Origin: Opitutia bacterium | GTDB lineage: Bacteria > Verrucomicrobiota > Verrucomicrobiia > Opitutales > Seribacteraceae | Length of the DNA: 7,918 bases | Direction of reading: 5' to 3' | NCBI GenBank assembly: GCA_018695085.1 | Contig: JABHOU010000648.1 | Location: 1 to 7,918 of the forward strand | Program-made: the position numbers and the translations under genes | Part shown: one piece after another, positions 1 through 5,479 of the stretch | Layout of the letters: every line of letters starts with the position of its first letter | Numbering within the stretch: the stretch's first letter is position 1 | Notes under the pieces: generated by a model | Database searches by the model: none | What the model saw: the letters and a program-made list of their open reading frames with translations, nothing else | Told to the model about the DNA's origin: nothing

Positions 1-1287
1 CCTGGTGAAATTGAGAGTGCTCACAACGTCGATGTTTTGTGCGAAGTGAAAAGTCGCAATTCAGCAGGCGTCAATATTCTCGAAATCGTTCCAGAAGGTA
101 GCCAAGTTGAAAAGGGAGACTTTCTAGTCCGTTTGGATGATTCCGCATTGCAAAAAGATTTGCTTACCCAACGTATAGACGTTCATCAGGCAAAAGCTTT
201 GCTGGTGCAAGCGGAGGCCGATTACGAGGCGGCCAAACTTGCTATGGACGAGTACCTTTCTGGTTCCTACCGACAAGACCTTGAACAACTTGAGGGTGCG
301 GTGTTCGTTGCTCGAGAAAACTTGCGTCGAGCCCAAGAATATCATGACTACAGCCAGAAATTAGCGGTCAAGGGCTACATTTCCGAGACGCAACTGGAGG
401 CCGATTCCTTTGCGGTGGAAAAGTCCCGAAAGGATCTTGATCTTTCATTGACCAAGCTCGATGTGCTAAAGGTCCATTCCCGTAAGGCTAAGGTCAATGA
501 TCTCAATGCTTCCATTCAAACCGCGGAAGCTCGTCTGCTTTCACGCCGCAACTCCTACGAACTTGAGGTAGCGCAGGAAGCCGAGATCGAGGAGCAGATA
601 TCGAAGTGCCTGATAAAGGCTCCTGCCTCTGGCGAAGTTACCTATGCTAATCGAAATACTTCTTCGTCTTCTTCTTCCGACGGTATCCTGATCGAGGAGG
701 GACGACCGGTGCGTGAGCGCCAAGCTATTATTCGCCTTCCGGATCCCTCCAATATGAGGGTTTTAGCCAAGGTGAACGAAAGCAGGATTGAGCAAGTGAA
801 ACTTGGTATGCCAGTCGAAATATCCATTTTCGCAGCTCGCGAACTTGTTTTACGTGGTTATGTTGAGAAAGTGGGCGAATATCCAATCCCTTCTGCCAGT
901 CGTTATACTGCCCACATCAAGGAGTACGCTACAGAGGTTCTCATCGAGAATCCCCCCAAGGGTCTTCGACCTGGCATGACTGCAAAGGTCAGGGTTCTGG
1001 TTGAGCAAATTCCAAGTGCGCTGCAGGTTCCTCTCCACGCCGTGCTTCGTGTGAAAGGGGCATCTTATTGTCTTGTTGTCGACGAATCCGGTAACCTGCA
1101 GGCAAGGGTTGTTCGGCTAGGTTCAGCCAATGACTCCAGTACTGTTGTTGAATCCGGCTTGAGTGAAGGCGAACAGCTAGTGGTGAACGCCCGCGAGTTT
1201 CGTGACATTGTTACCTTTCCTGCTAATCCTTCGGGAGAGCAAGGTATTGCTCAGGCTATCCCGGAAACCGACTTAATCGCTCATTGA
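1..1287 (+). CDS. HlyD/MacA-type periplasmic adaptor subunit, 5'-truncated
   Basis: Membrane-fusion (adaptor) protein of a tripartite efflux or secretion pump, expected to be anchored at the inner membrane and to link the downstream MacB-type transporter to an outer-membrane channel. The frame is open from base 1, so the N-terminal anchor and true start lie upstream; 428 residues are visible. In fragment numbering, the first lipoyl half is at about 15-40 (EGSQVEKGDFLVRLD), a long helical hairpin at about 45-200, the second lipoyl half at about 202-215 (LIKAPASGEV), a beta-barrel at about 240-330 and a membrane-proximal domain from there to the end. At the hairpin tip, the Arg-Leu-Ser motif of TolC-binding adaptors reads Tyr117-Leu121-Ser128, so Leu and Ser are kept but Arg is not. 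Six serines (221-226) are inserted just after the second lipoyl half. The gene ends 37 bp before the chosen ATG of the transporter, which implies one operon. The family is clear; the substrate cannot be read from the sequence. Confidence 0.9.
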   Translation, partial: PGEIESAHNVDVLCEVKSRNSAGVNILEIVPEGSQVEKGDFLVRLDDSALQKDLLTQRIDVHQAKALLVQAEADYEAAKLAMDEYLSGSYRQDLEQLEGAVFVARENLRRAQEYHDYSQKLAVKGYISETQLEADSFAVEKSRKDLDLSLTKLDVLKVHSRKAKVNDLNASIQTAEARLLSRRNSYELEVAQEAEIEEQISKCLIKAPASGEVTYANRNTSSSSSSDGILIEEGRPVRERQAIIRLPDPSNMRVLAKVNESRIEQVKLGMPVEISIFAARELVLRGYVEKVGEYPIPSASRYTAHIKEYATEVLIENPPKGLRPGMTAKVRVLVEQIPSALQVPLHAVLRVKGASYCLVVDESGNLQARVVRLGSANDSSTVVESGLSEGEQLVVNAREFRDIVTFPANPSGEQGIAQAIPETDLIAH

Positions 1288-1324
1288 TTTGTTGCGGGAC
1301 GAGAACCCGCGTTTCCAGCTTGAT

Positions 1325-3412
1325 ATGTCCGAGCCGCAATTTGCCATACGCGTAAGTAAGCTTTGTCGCTTTTATCAAGTGGGCGAGCAGGAAGTTCGTG
1401 CTCTTGATTGTATCGATCTCGACGTGCCGGCTGGAGATTATGTTGCGATTATGGGACCTTCGGGATCGGGCAAGAGCACTCTTTTGAATCAGCTGGGTTG
1501 CTTGGATCGCCCGACGTCTGGAGATTACCACTTGGAGGGCGAGGACGTGACCAAGCTTTCGGATGACGCCCTGTCGGATATACGGGGACGACGTATCGGA
1601 TTCGTCTTTCAATCTTACAATTTGATTCCCTATCTCGACATACTCGAAAATATTCGCATGCCTCGTTCCTATTCTCGCAAGGTGGGTCAGGACTCTGATG
1701 CACCTGCCGAGTTGGCTGATGCCGTTGGTTTGGGAGACCGCTTCGATCATCGTCCCCAACAGCTTTCGGGAGGTCAACAGCAGCGCGTGGGGATTGCCAG
1801 AGCTCTAGTGAACGATCCCGTTTTTATTTTGGCCGACGAACCAACTGGCAATCTTGATACCCAGACCACTAAGGAGATTCTCGATCTACTCGATCGTTTG
1901 AATGATGAGGGGAAGACCATTGTGCTGGTAACCCACGAGAATGAGGTCGCCGACCGGGCTCGTCGAGTGGTCAAAATGAAGGACGGTCGGATTGAGTCGG
2001 ACGAGCGTCATCGCCCTGTTCCCAATGCGGAGAATCTTCGAGAAACAAATGCAGGCACTAGACAAACTCTCGGTATGTTTTCCTTTCGACGATTGCGAAG
2101 AGCTTGGCGAAACCTAGGCAAGGTAGCGCTTCTAAGTATGCTCACGCATCCCATGCGATCCGCTCTCACTGCTCTCGGAGTATTCATTGGCGTAGCCAGT
2201 GTAGTATGGCTCTTGGCCATAGGTGAGGGCATTGCCGCTCGTGCCGAGGCGGAGATTCGCGATCTTGGGGCTAACAACTTAATCGTTTCATCACTTAGAC
2301 CTCCCGATGAAGAGAGAAAGTCTAAGGGAAAGTATTTTTACTCCTATGGGCTGACGGAAAAGGATTTGGAAAAGATTCTTCAAACGGTTCCTGGAATTAG
2401 CGTGGTCTATCCGACAAGGGAACTGAATGGTCGTCATGTTTTTACTAAAGATGGCAAAAGTCGTACAGAAATCTTGGGCTGCCTCCCCAATTTCTGCGAC
2501 CTTCATCACTTGCAGGTAACTCAGGGTCGTTTTTTGTCTGAGGAGGATAACGCAAAGCAATCGGAGGTTTGCGTTCTGTCCGCCAATGTATCTCAAAAAC
2601 TGTTTCCTTTCGGAGATTGCGTGGGGAAGTCCGTAAATGTACTGGGGAATCTTTACGTCGTAGTTGGTGAAGTGGGAAAGAGGATGGATTTGAACGACAA
2701 TGATCGACTCGGTTTTCGCGAGGAATTTTCGGATAATGTTTATGTGCCAATCGAGACGGTGTGGGCTAAGGTTTTCGATTACTATTATCGAGGTTACGAT
2801 GGTTCAAATATGTATTCCAAGGTCACGTTCACCATGGAGGATACGGACAAGATCTTTGCCGTGGCTGAACTTCTGGAGAATATTCTCGAGACGGACCATG
2901 GAATTAAGGATTTTCAGATTGCCGTTCCTTTGGAGTTGATGGAACAGGCGGAAAAAGCTCGTCTGACTTTTGTCGCCCTCATGGGAATCGTGGCTGCAAT
3001 CTCATTGTTGGTCGGAGGCATCGGAATCATGAACATCATGCTGGCCACAGTTACCGAGCGAACTCGCGAAATCGGTATTCGTCGCGCATTAGGGGCTCGA
3101 CGGCGAGACGTTACGCAGCAGTTTCTCGTCGAGACCATCGCTCTCACTGCAACTGGCGGTCTGCTTGGCTTGCTCGCCGGCTTCCTTTGCGAACCTGCCT
3201 ACTCCATGCTACTGACCAACCTTGAATCATTCGCACCCGAAACCTATGGCTCGCTTCCCGCAGCCATGAAGGAAATGACTCCGTCTCTGGTGTTTTGGTC
3301 TTTTCCACTTGTTTTCGGAATTGCCGTTGCTACGGGAGTGCTCTTCGGTCTCTATCCGGCTCGCAAGGCTGCTGCCATGAACCCTGTGGACGCTCTCCGC
3401 CATGTTGCCTGA
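1325..3412 (+). CDS. MacB-type ABC transporter, fused ATPase and permease
   Basis: Inner-membrane ABC transporter subunit that powers a MacA-MacB-TolC-type machine by mechanotransmission; family members export macrolides, peptides, toxins or lipids. From ATG 1325 it has 695 residues, slightly longer than E. coli MacB (about 650). The ATPase comes first: Walker A GPSGSGKST (44-52), Q-loop Gln96, signature LSGGQ (147-151), Walker B FILADE (167-172), D-loop NLD (176-178) and His204. The permease follows: TM1 at about 280-300, a large periplasmic domain at about 305-545, then TM2 (about 550-572), the FtsX-type cytoplasmic motif TERTREIGIRRALGARRRDV, TM3 (about 600-622) and TM4 (about 655-678). 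All ATPase motifs are intact, so it should be active. An in-frame TTG at 1289 would add 12 residues; neither start has a good Shine-Dalgarno. ATG 1325 is preferred because the ABC domain begins right after it. The adaptor gene lies directly upstream. The class is confident; the substrate is unknown. Confidence 0.93.
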   Translation: MSEPQFAIRVSKLCRFYQVGEQEVRALDCIDLDVPAGDYVAIMGPSGSGKSTLLNQLGCLDRPTSGDYHLEGEDVTKLSDDALSDIRGRRIGFVFQSYNLIPYLDILENIRMPRSYSRKVGQDSDAPAELADAVGLGDRFDHRPQQLSGGQQQRVGIARALVNDPVFILADEPTGNLDTQTTKEILDLLDRLNDEGKTIVLVTHENEVADRARRVVKMKDGRIESDERHRPVPNAENLRETNAGTRQTLGMFSFRRLRRAWRNLGKVALLSMLTHPMRSALTALGVFIGVASVVWLLAIGEGIAARAEAEIRDLGANNLIVSSLRPPDEERKSKGKYFYSYGLTEKDLEKILQTVPGISVVYPTRELNGRHVFTKDGKSRTEILGCLPNFCDLHHLQVTQGRFLSEEDNAKQSEVCVLSANVSQKLFPFGDCVGKSVNVLGNLYVVVGEVGKRMDLNDNDRLGFREEFSDNVYVPIETVWAKVFDYYYRGYDGSNMYSKVTFTMEDTDKIFAVAELLENILETDHGIKDFQIAVPLELMEQAEKARLTFVALMGIVAAISLLVGGIGIMNIMLATVTERTREIGIRRALGARRRDVTQQFLVETIALTATGGLLGLLAGFLCEPAYSMLLTNLESFAPETYGSLPAAMKEMTPSLVFWSFPLVFGIAVATGVLFGLYPARKAAAMNPVDALRHVA

Positions 3413-3463
3413 ACGCCCCGTAGTTGTTCTTTGCAAAAGCTTTGTATTCTTAGTTCTCCTCTA

Positions 3464-4216
3464 ATGTTCAGCTTCCGCGACTTTGGGATTGGTATTCTTT
3501 TGTCCTTATTTTTCGTTTCTTCTGTCTTTGGGGCGATAAGTTCGGAGTCCTCCAAACGAAAAGTGGAAGAGCTGGGCGGTGATTTATTTTTTGTAAAGGG
3601 CAAGGCTGTTGAGATAGTTTTGAACAAGACACAGGTCGAGGACAAGGATTTGGCCTTGCTTTTAGCCTTTCCCGACCTGAAGGACCTTTCCCTTGAAAAT
3701 ACTCGTGCCGGGGACGCTGGCATGGCTAATGTGGCAAAGCTTCCCAAGCTTGAGTGGCTAAATCTTTATCGAACTTGGGTCGGCGACGAAGGCGCGAGGA
3801 ATTTGGCCGATTCGAAATCCTTGAAGATGCTTCCCATGGGGGAGACGAACTTGACGGACAAGGGACTCGTTCACCTTTCCCGTATGAGACAGCTTACTTA
3901 TTTGGGGCTACGAGGAAACGATGTGACGGACAAGGGTGCTGTTCATCTTGGCAAATTGATCAAGCTCGAAGGATTGTATTTGGGGGAGACTGGGGTCACG
4001 GATGTCGGTGTTCGCGAGCTGCTCTCTTTAAAAAAGCTTAAAAAGCTATGGCTGCACGATCTGCCGATAACCGACGATTCCGTTGTCACTCTTTCCCAAA
4101 TGAAAAGTCTCCGAGAAATTCATATTTATGCCACCAAGATTTCGGCTGAAGGGGTTCGCAGCCTCCAATCCGTCTTGACCGAATGCAAAGTGATTCATGA
4201 GTCGATTACGAATTGA
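3464..4216 (+). CDS. Exported leucine-rich repeat protein
   Basis: Predicted exported protein of 250 residues built almost wholly of leucine-rich repeats, so probably a protein-binding scaffold; no enzymatic domain is visible. An N-terminal signal sequence (about 1-24, hydrophobic core GIGILLSLFFVSSVFGA) is followed by a short region (25-71) and seven repeats of exactly 24 residues (72-239), with pattern LxxLxLxxTxxTDxGxxxLxxLxx. This type is common in Planctomycetota and Verrucomicrobiota proteins of unknown function. ATG 3464 is chosen because it places the signal peptide at the N-terminus; an upstream TTG at 3431 is in frame but would add 11 residues before it. Neither start has a clear Shine-Dalgarno. 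The gene lies 51 bp after the MacB-type gene on the same strand with no evident terminator between them, so it may be cotranscribed and could be a partner or cargo of the pump, which is inference. It carries no lipobox cysteine and no C-terminal anchor. Confidence 0.82.
   Translation: MFSFRDFGIGILLSLFFVSSVFGAISSESSKRKVEELGGDLFFVKGKAVEIVLNKTQVEDKDLALLLAFPDLKDLSLENTRAGDAGMANVAKLPKLEWLNLYRTWVGDEGARNLADSKSLKMLPMGETNLTDKGLVHLSRMRQLTYLGLRGNDVTDKGAVHLGKLIKLEGLYLGETGVTDVGVRELLSLKKLKKLWLHDLPITDDSVVTLSQMKSLREIHIYATKISAEGVRSLQSVLTECKVIHESITN
3677..4180 (+). repeat. Seven 72-bp leucine-rich repeat units
   Basis: Coding repeat array of seven units of exactly 72 bp (24 codons), starting near 3677, 3749, 3821, 3893, 3965, 4037 and 4109. 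Units are mostly diverged at DNA level. Two neighbours still share a 13-bp identical stretch (tgacggacaaggg at 3852 and 3924, encoding T-D-K-G), which points to relatively recent unit duplication or strong constraint. The last unit is the most degenerate (LREIHIYATKISAEG), as expected for a capping repeat. Confidence 0.75.
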
Positions 4217-4263
4217 AACTTTTATCCTCTCAAGGCATTTTCGTTAAATAACTTCAATTTATC

Positions 4264-5403
4264 ATGACCTGCAAAATTCTTATGAGCGCCATCGCTTTGT
4301 CCATAGCTTCTTTGCTTAATGCCGATGAGAAACCTTGTTGGGTTTATCTTGGAGCCTACGCCAAGGGAGAAGATCAAGGCATTACCCTCTGTAAGCTTGA
4401 CCGCATGAAAGGCAAGTTGGAGAAGGTCAAGGTTTTCGGCGGTCATCGAAATCCTGCTTTTCTAGAGATTCATCCATCGGGAGATTTTCTCTATGCGGTA
4501 AACGAAATCAAGGATTTCAAAGGGGAAACTTCAGGCTCGGTGACTGCTTTTTCCGTGGATGCCAAGACCGGAAACCTAAAGCAAATCAATCAGGTCTCTT
4601 CGCGTGGGGGCGGGGCTTGTCACCTTACTATAGACGCCTATGGCAAGGCTGCTCTTGTGGCGAACTACGGCGGTGGCAGCGTGGCTTCTTTCCGCATTGG
4701 TGAAGACGGAACCTTGAGCGAAGCGGTGTCCTTCATTCAGCACGAAGGTTCGAGCGTGGACGAGCGTCGACAAAAGGGCCCGCACGCACACTCCATCAAC
4801 GTCGATCCGGCCAACAAACGGGCTTACTGCGCCGACCTTGGTCTAGACAAGGTGCTCGTTTACAAGGTGAACAAGAAGGGGAAGCTGAAGGCGAATGATC
4901 CTCCCTTCGCTAAAACGCAGCCCGGAGGCGGACCTCGCCACCTGAACTTTCATCCATCCGGCAAGTTCGCCTATGTTAACCTCGAGATGACCTCCAAGGT
5001 GACCGTCTTTGCTCACGATGGAAAAACGGGCGCCTTGAACGAAATCCAAACCGTCTCCACGCTACCAAAGGATTTTACGGGTAACAACAGCACCGCCGAA
5101 ATTCGCGTCCATCCGAATGGCAAATTCGTTTACTGCTCCAATCGAGGTCACGACAGCATTGCCGTGTTCGCAATCGACGAAAAGTCCGGCAAGCTTACCC
5201 TTGTCGAACGCGAACCATCCGGTGGAAAGACTCCCCGCAATTTCTGTATCGACCCTTCAGGAGCTTTTCTACTCGTCGCTAACCAGAATACGAACAATGT
5301 CGTCGTTTTTCGTATTGATCGTAATACGGGTTCTTTGTCTCCCACCGGCAGTTCGATCGAAAGCCCGAAACCCGTCTGCGTGCGTTTCGTAGAGGTGCAA
5401 TAG
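4264..5403 (+). CDS. Exported lactonase-family beta-propeller (6-phosphogluconolactonase-like)
   Basis: Member of the lactonase / YbhE-type 6-phosphogluconolactonase family, 379 residues, a seven-bladed beta-propeller. The characterised cytoplasmic enzyme hydrolyses 6-phosphogluconolactone in the pentose phosphate pathway. This copy starts with a likely signal peptide (about 1-20, ending LLNA before DEK), so it probably acts in the periplasm or outside, perhaps on another lactone or as a binding protein. Family features are clear: an N-terminal first strand WVYLGAY (26-32), HPSGDFLYAVNE (70-81), the conserved GPHAHS (172-177), then blade repeats HPSGKFAYV, HPNGKFVYCSNRG and DPSGAFLLVANQ. No Shine-Dalgarno precedes ATG 4264; the in-frame ATG 4282 is an alternative but would shorten the signal peptide. 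It begins 47 bp after the leucine-rich repeat gene, so cotranscription is possible though no functional link is evident. Such exported homologues are frequent in Planctomycetota and Verrucomicrobiota. The family is certain; the substrate is not. Confidence 0.9.
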   Translation: MTCKILMSAIALSIASLLNADEKPCWVYLGAYAKGEDQGITLCKLDRMKGKLEKVKVFGGHRNPAFLEIHPSGDFLYAVNEIKDFKGETSGSVTAFSVDAKTGNLKQINQVSSRGGGACHLTIDAYGKAALVANYGGGSVASFRIGEDGTLSEAVSFIQHEGSSVDERRQKGPHAHSINVDPANKRAYCADLGLDKVLVYKVNKKGKLKANDPPFAKTQPGGGPRHLNFHPSGKFAYVNLEMTSKVTVFAHDGKTGALNEIQTVSTLPKDFTGNNSTAEIRVHPNGKFVYCSNRGHDSIAVFAIDEKSGKLTLVEREPSGGKTPRNFCIDPSGAFLLVANQNTNNVVVFRIDRNTGSLSPTGSSIESPKPVCVRFVEVQ

Positions 5404-5429
5404 CACCCCTTCCTTATTACTTTCTTTTC
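5391..5429 (+). terminator. Possible intrinsic terminator at the end of the lactonase gene
   Basis: A perfect 5-bp stem GGTGC (5394-5398) / GCACC (5403-5407) with an AATA loop encloses the TAG stop (5401-5403). The stem extends to 8 bp if one A-C mismatch is allowed (5391-5410). A pyrimidine-rich run (ttccttattactttctttt) follows, but its T-tract is interrupted, so termination may be weak. Its position would separate the lactonase transcript from the receptor gene, which has its own candidate promoter. Confidence 0.38.
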
Positions 5430-5431
5430 GA

Positions 5432-5459
5432 TAGACGATTGTGGTTGCATTTTGATAAT
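5432..5459 (+). promoter_or_regulatory. Candidate sigma-70-type promoter of the TonB receptor gene
   Basis: The -10 candidate is GATAAT (5454-5459, 5 of 6 to consensus) and the -35 candidate is TAGACG (5432-5437, 4 of 6), with a 16-bp spacer. Transcription would start near 5466, giving a leader of about 14 nt before the GTG. The -35 match is modest and promoter rules in this lineage are not known to me, so this is tentative. The -10 lies inside the Fur-box-like repeat. Confidence 0.33.
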
Positions 5460-5468
5460 GGATTCTCA
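5453..5468. promoter_or_regulatory. Fur-box-like inverted repeat
   Basis: The top strand reads TGATAAT-GG-ATTCTCA. The classical Fur operator core is TGATAAT-N-ATTATCA, so the left arm is perfect, the right arm has one mismatch, and the spacer is 2 bp instead of 1. On the bottom strand it reads TGAGAAT-CC-ATTATCA. It overlaps the candidate -10 and lies 11 bp before the GTG start of the receptor, where a bound repressor would block transcription. A Fur-family gene lies at the far end of the receptor gene. The extra spacer base is a real deviation, so binding by a Fur-type protein is inference. Confidence 0.42.
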
Positions 5469-5470
5469 TT

Positions 5471-5475
5471 AAGGG
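5471..5475 (+). promoter_or_regulatory. Ribosome binding site of the GTG-started receptor gene
   Basis: AAGGG lies 4 nt before GTG 5480 and supports that start. The frame is closed upstream by TAA at 5456-5458, so there is no room for a longer N-terminus. The next ATG (5579) would delete the signal peptide. Confidence 0.45.
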
Positions 5476-5479
5476 CGAG

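Noticed and set aside
1294..1310. Hairpin GCGGG / CCCGC between adaptor and transporter genes
   Set aside because: The stem is only 5 bp and no T-run follows, so it is not a credible terminator. It may be chance.
1256..1777. Open minus-strand frame of 173 codons opposite the adaptor/transporter junction
   Set aside because: It lies antisense to a clearly conserved ATPase domain, resembles no protein family and is explained as a shadow of the real coding frame.
3424..3450. Possible promoter TTGTTC - 15 bp - TATTCT before the leucine-rich repeat gene
   Set aside because: The -35 match is poor (3 of 6) and the spacer is short, too weak to claim.
4217..4263. Promoter or terminator in the gap before the lactonase gene
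   Set aside because: The 47-bp gap is AT-rich but has no convincing -35/-10 pair, hairpin or Shine-Dalgarno.
5458..5472. Mini-frame ATG-GAT-TCT-CAT-TAA before the receptor
   Set aside because: Only four codons, no Shine-Dalgarno, and it begins upstream of the predicted transcript start; the bases are better explained by the Fur-box-like repeat.
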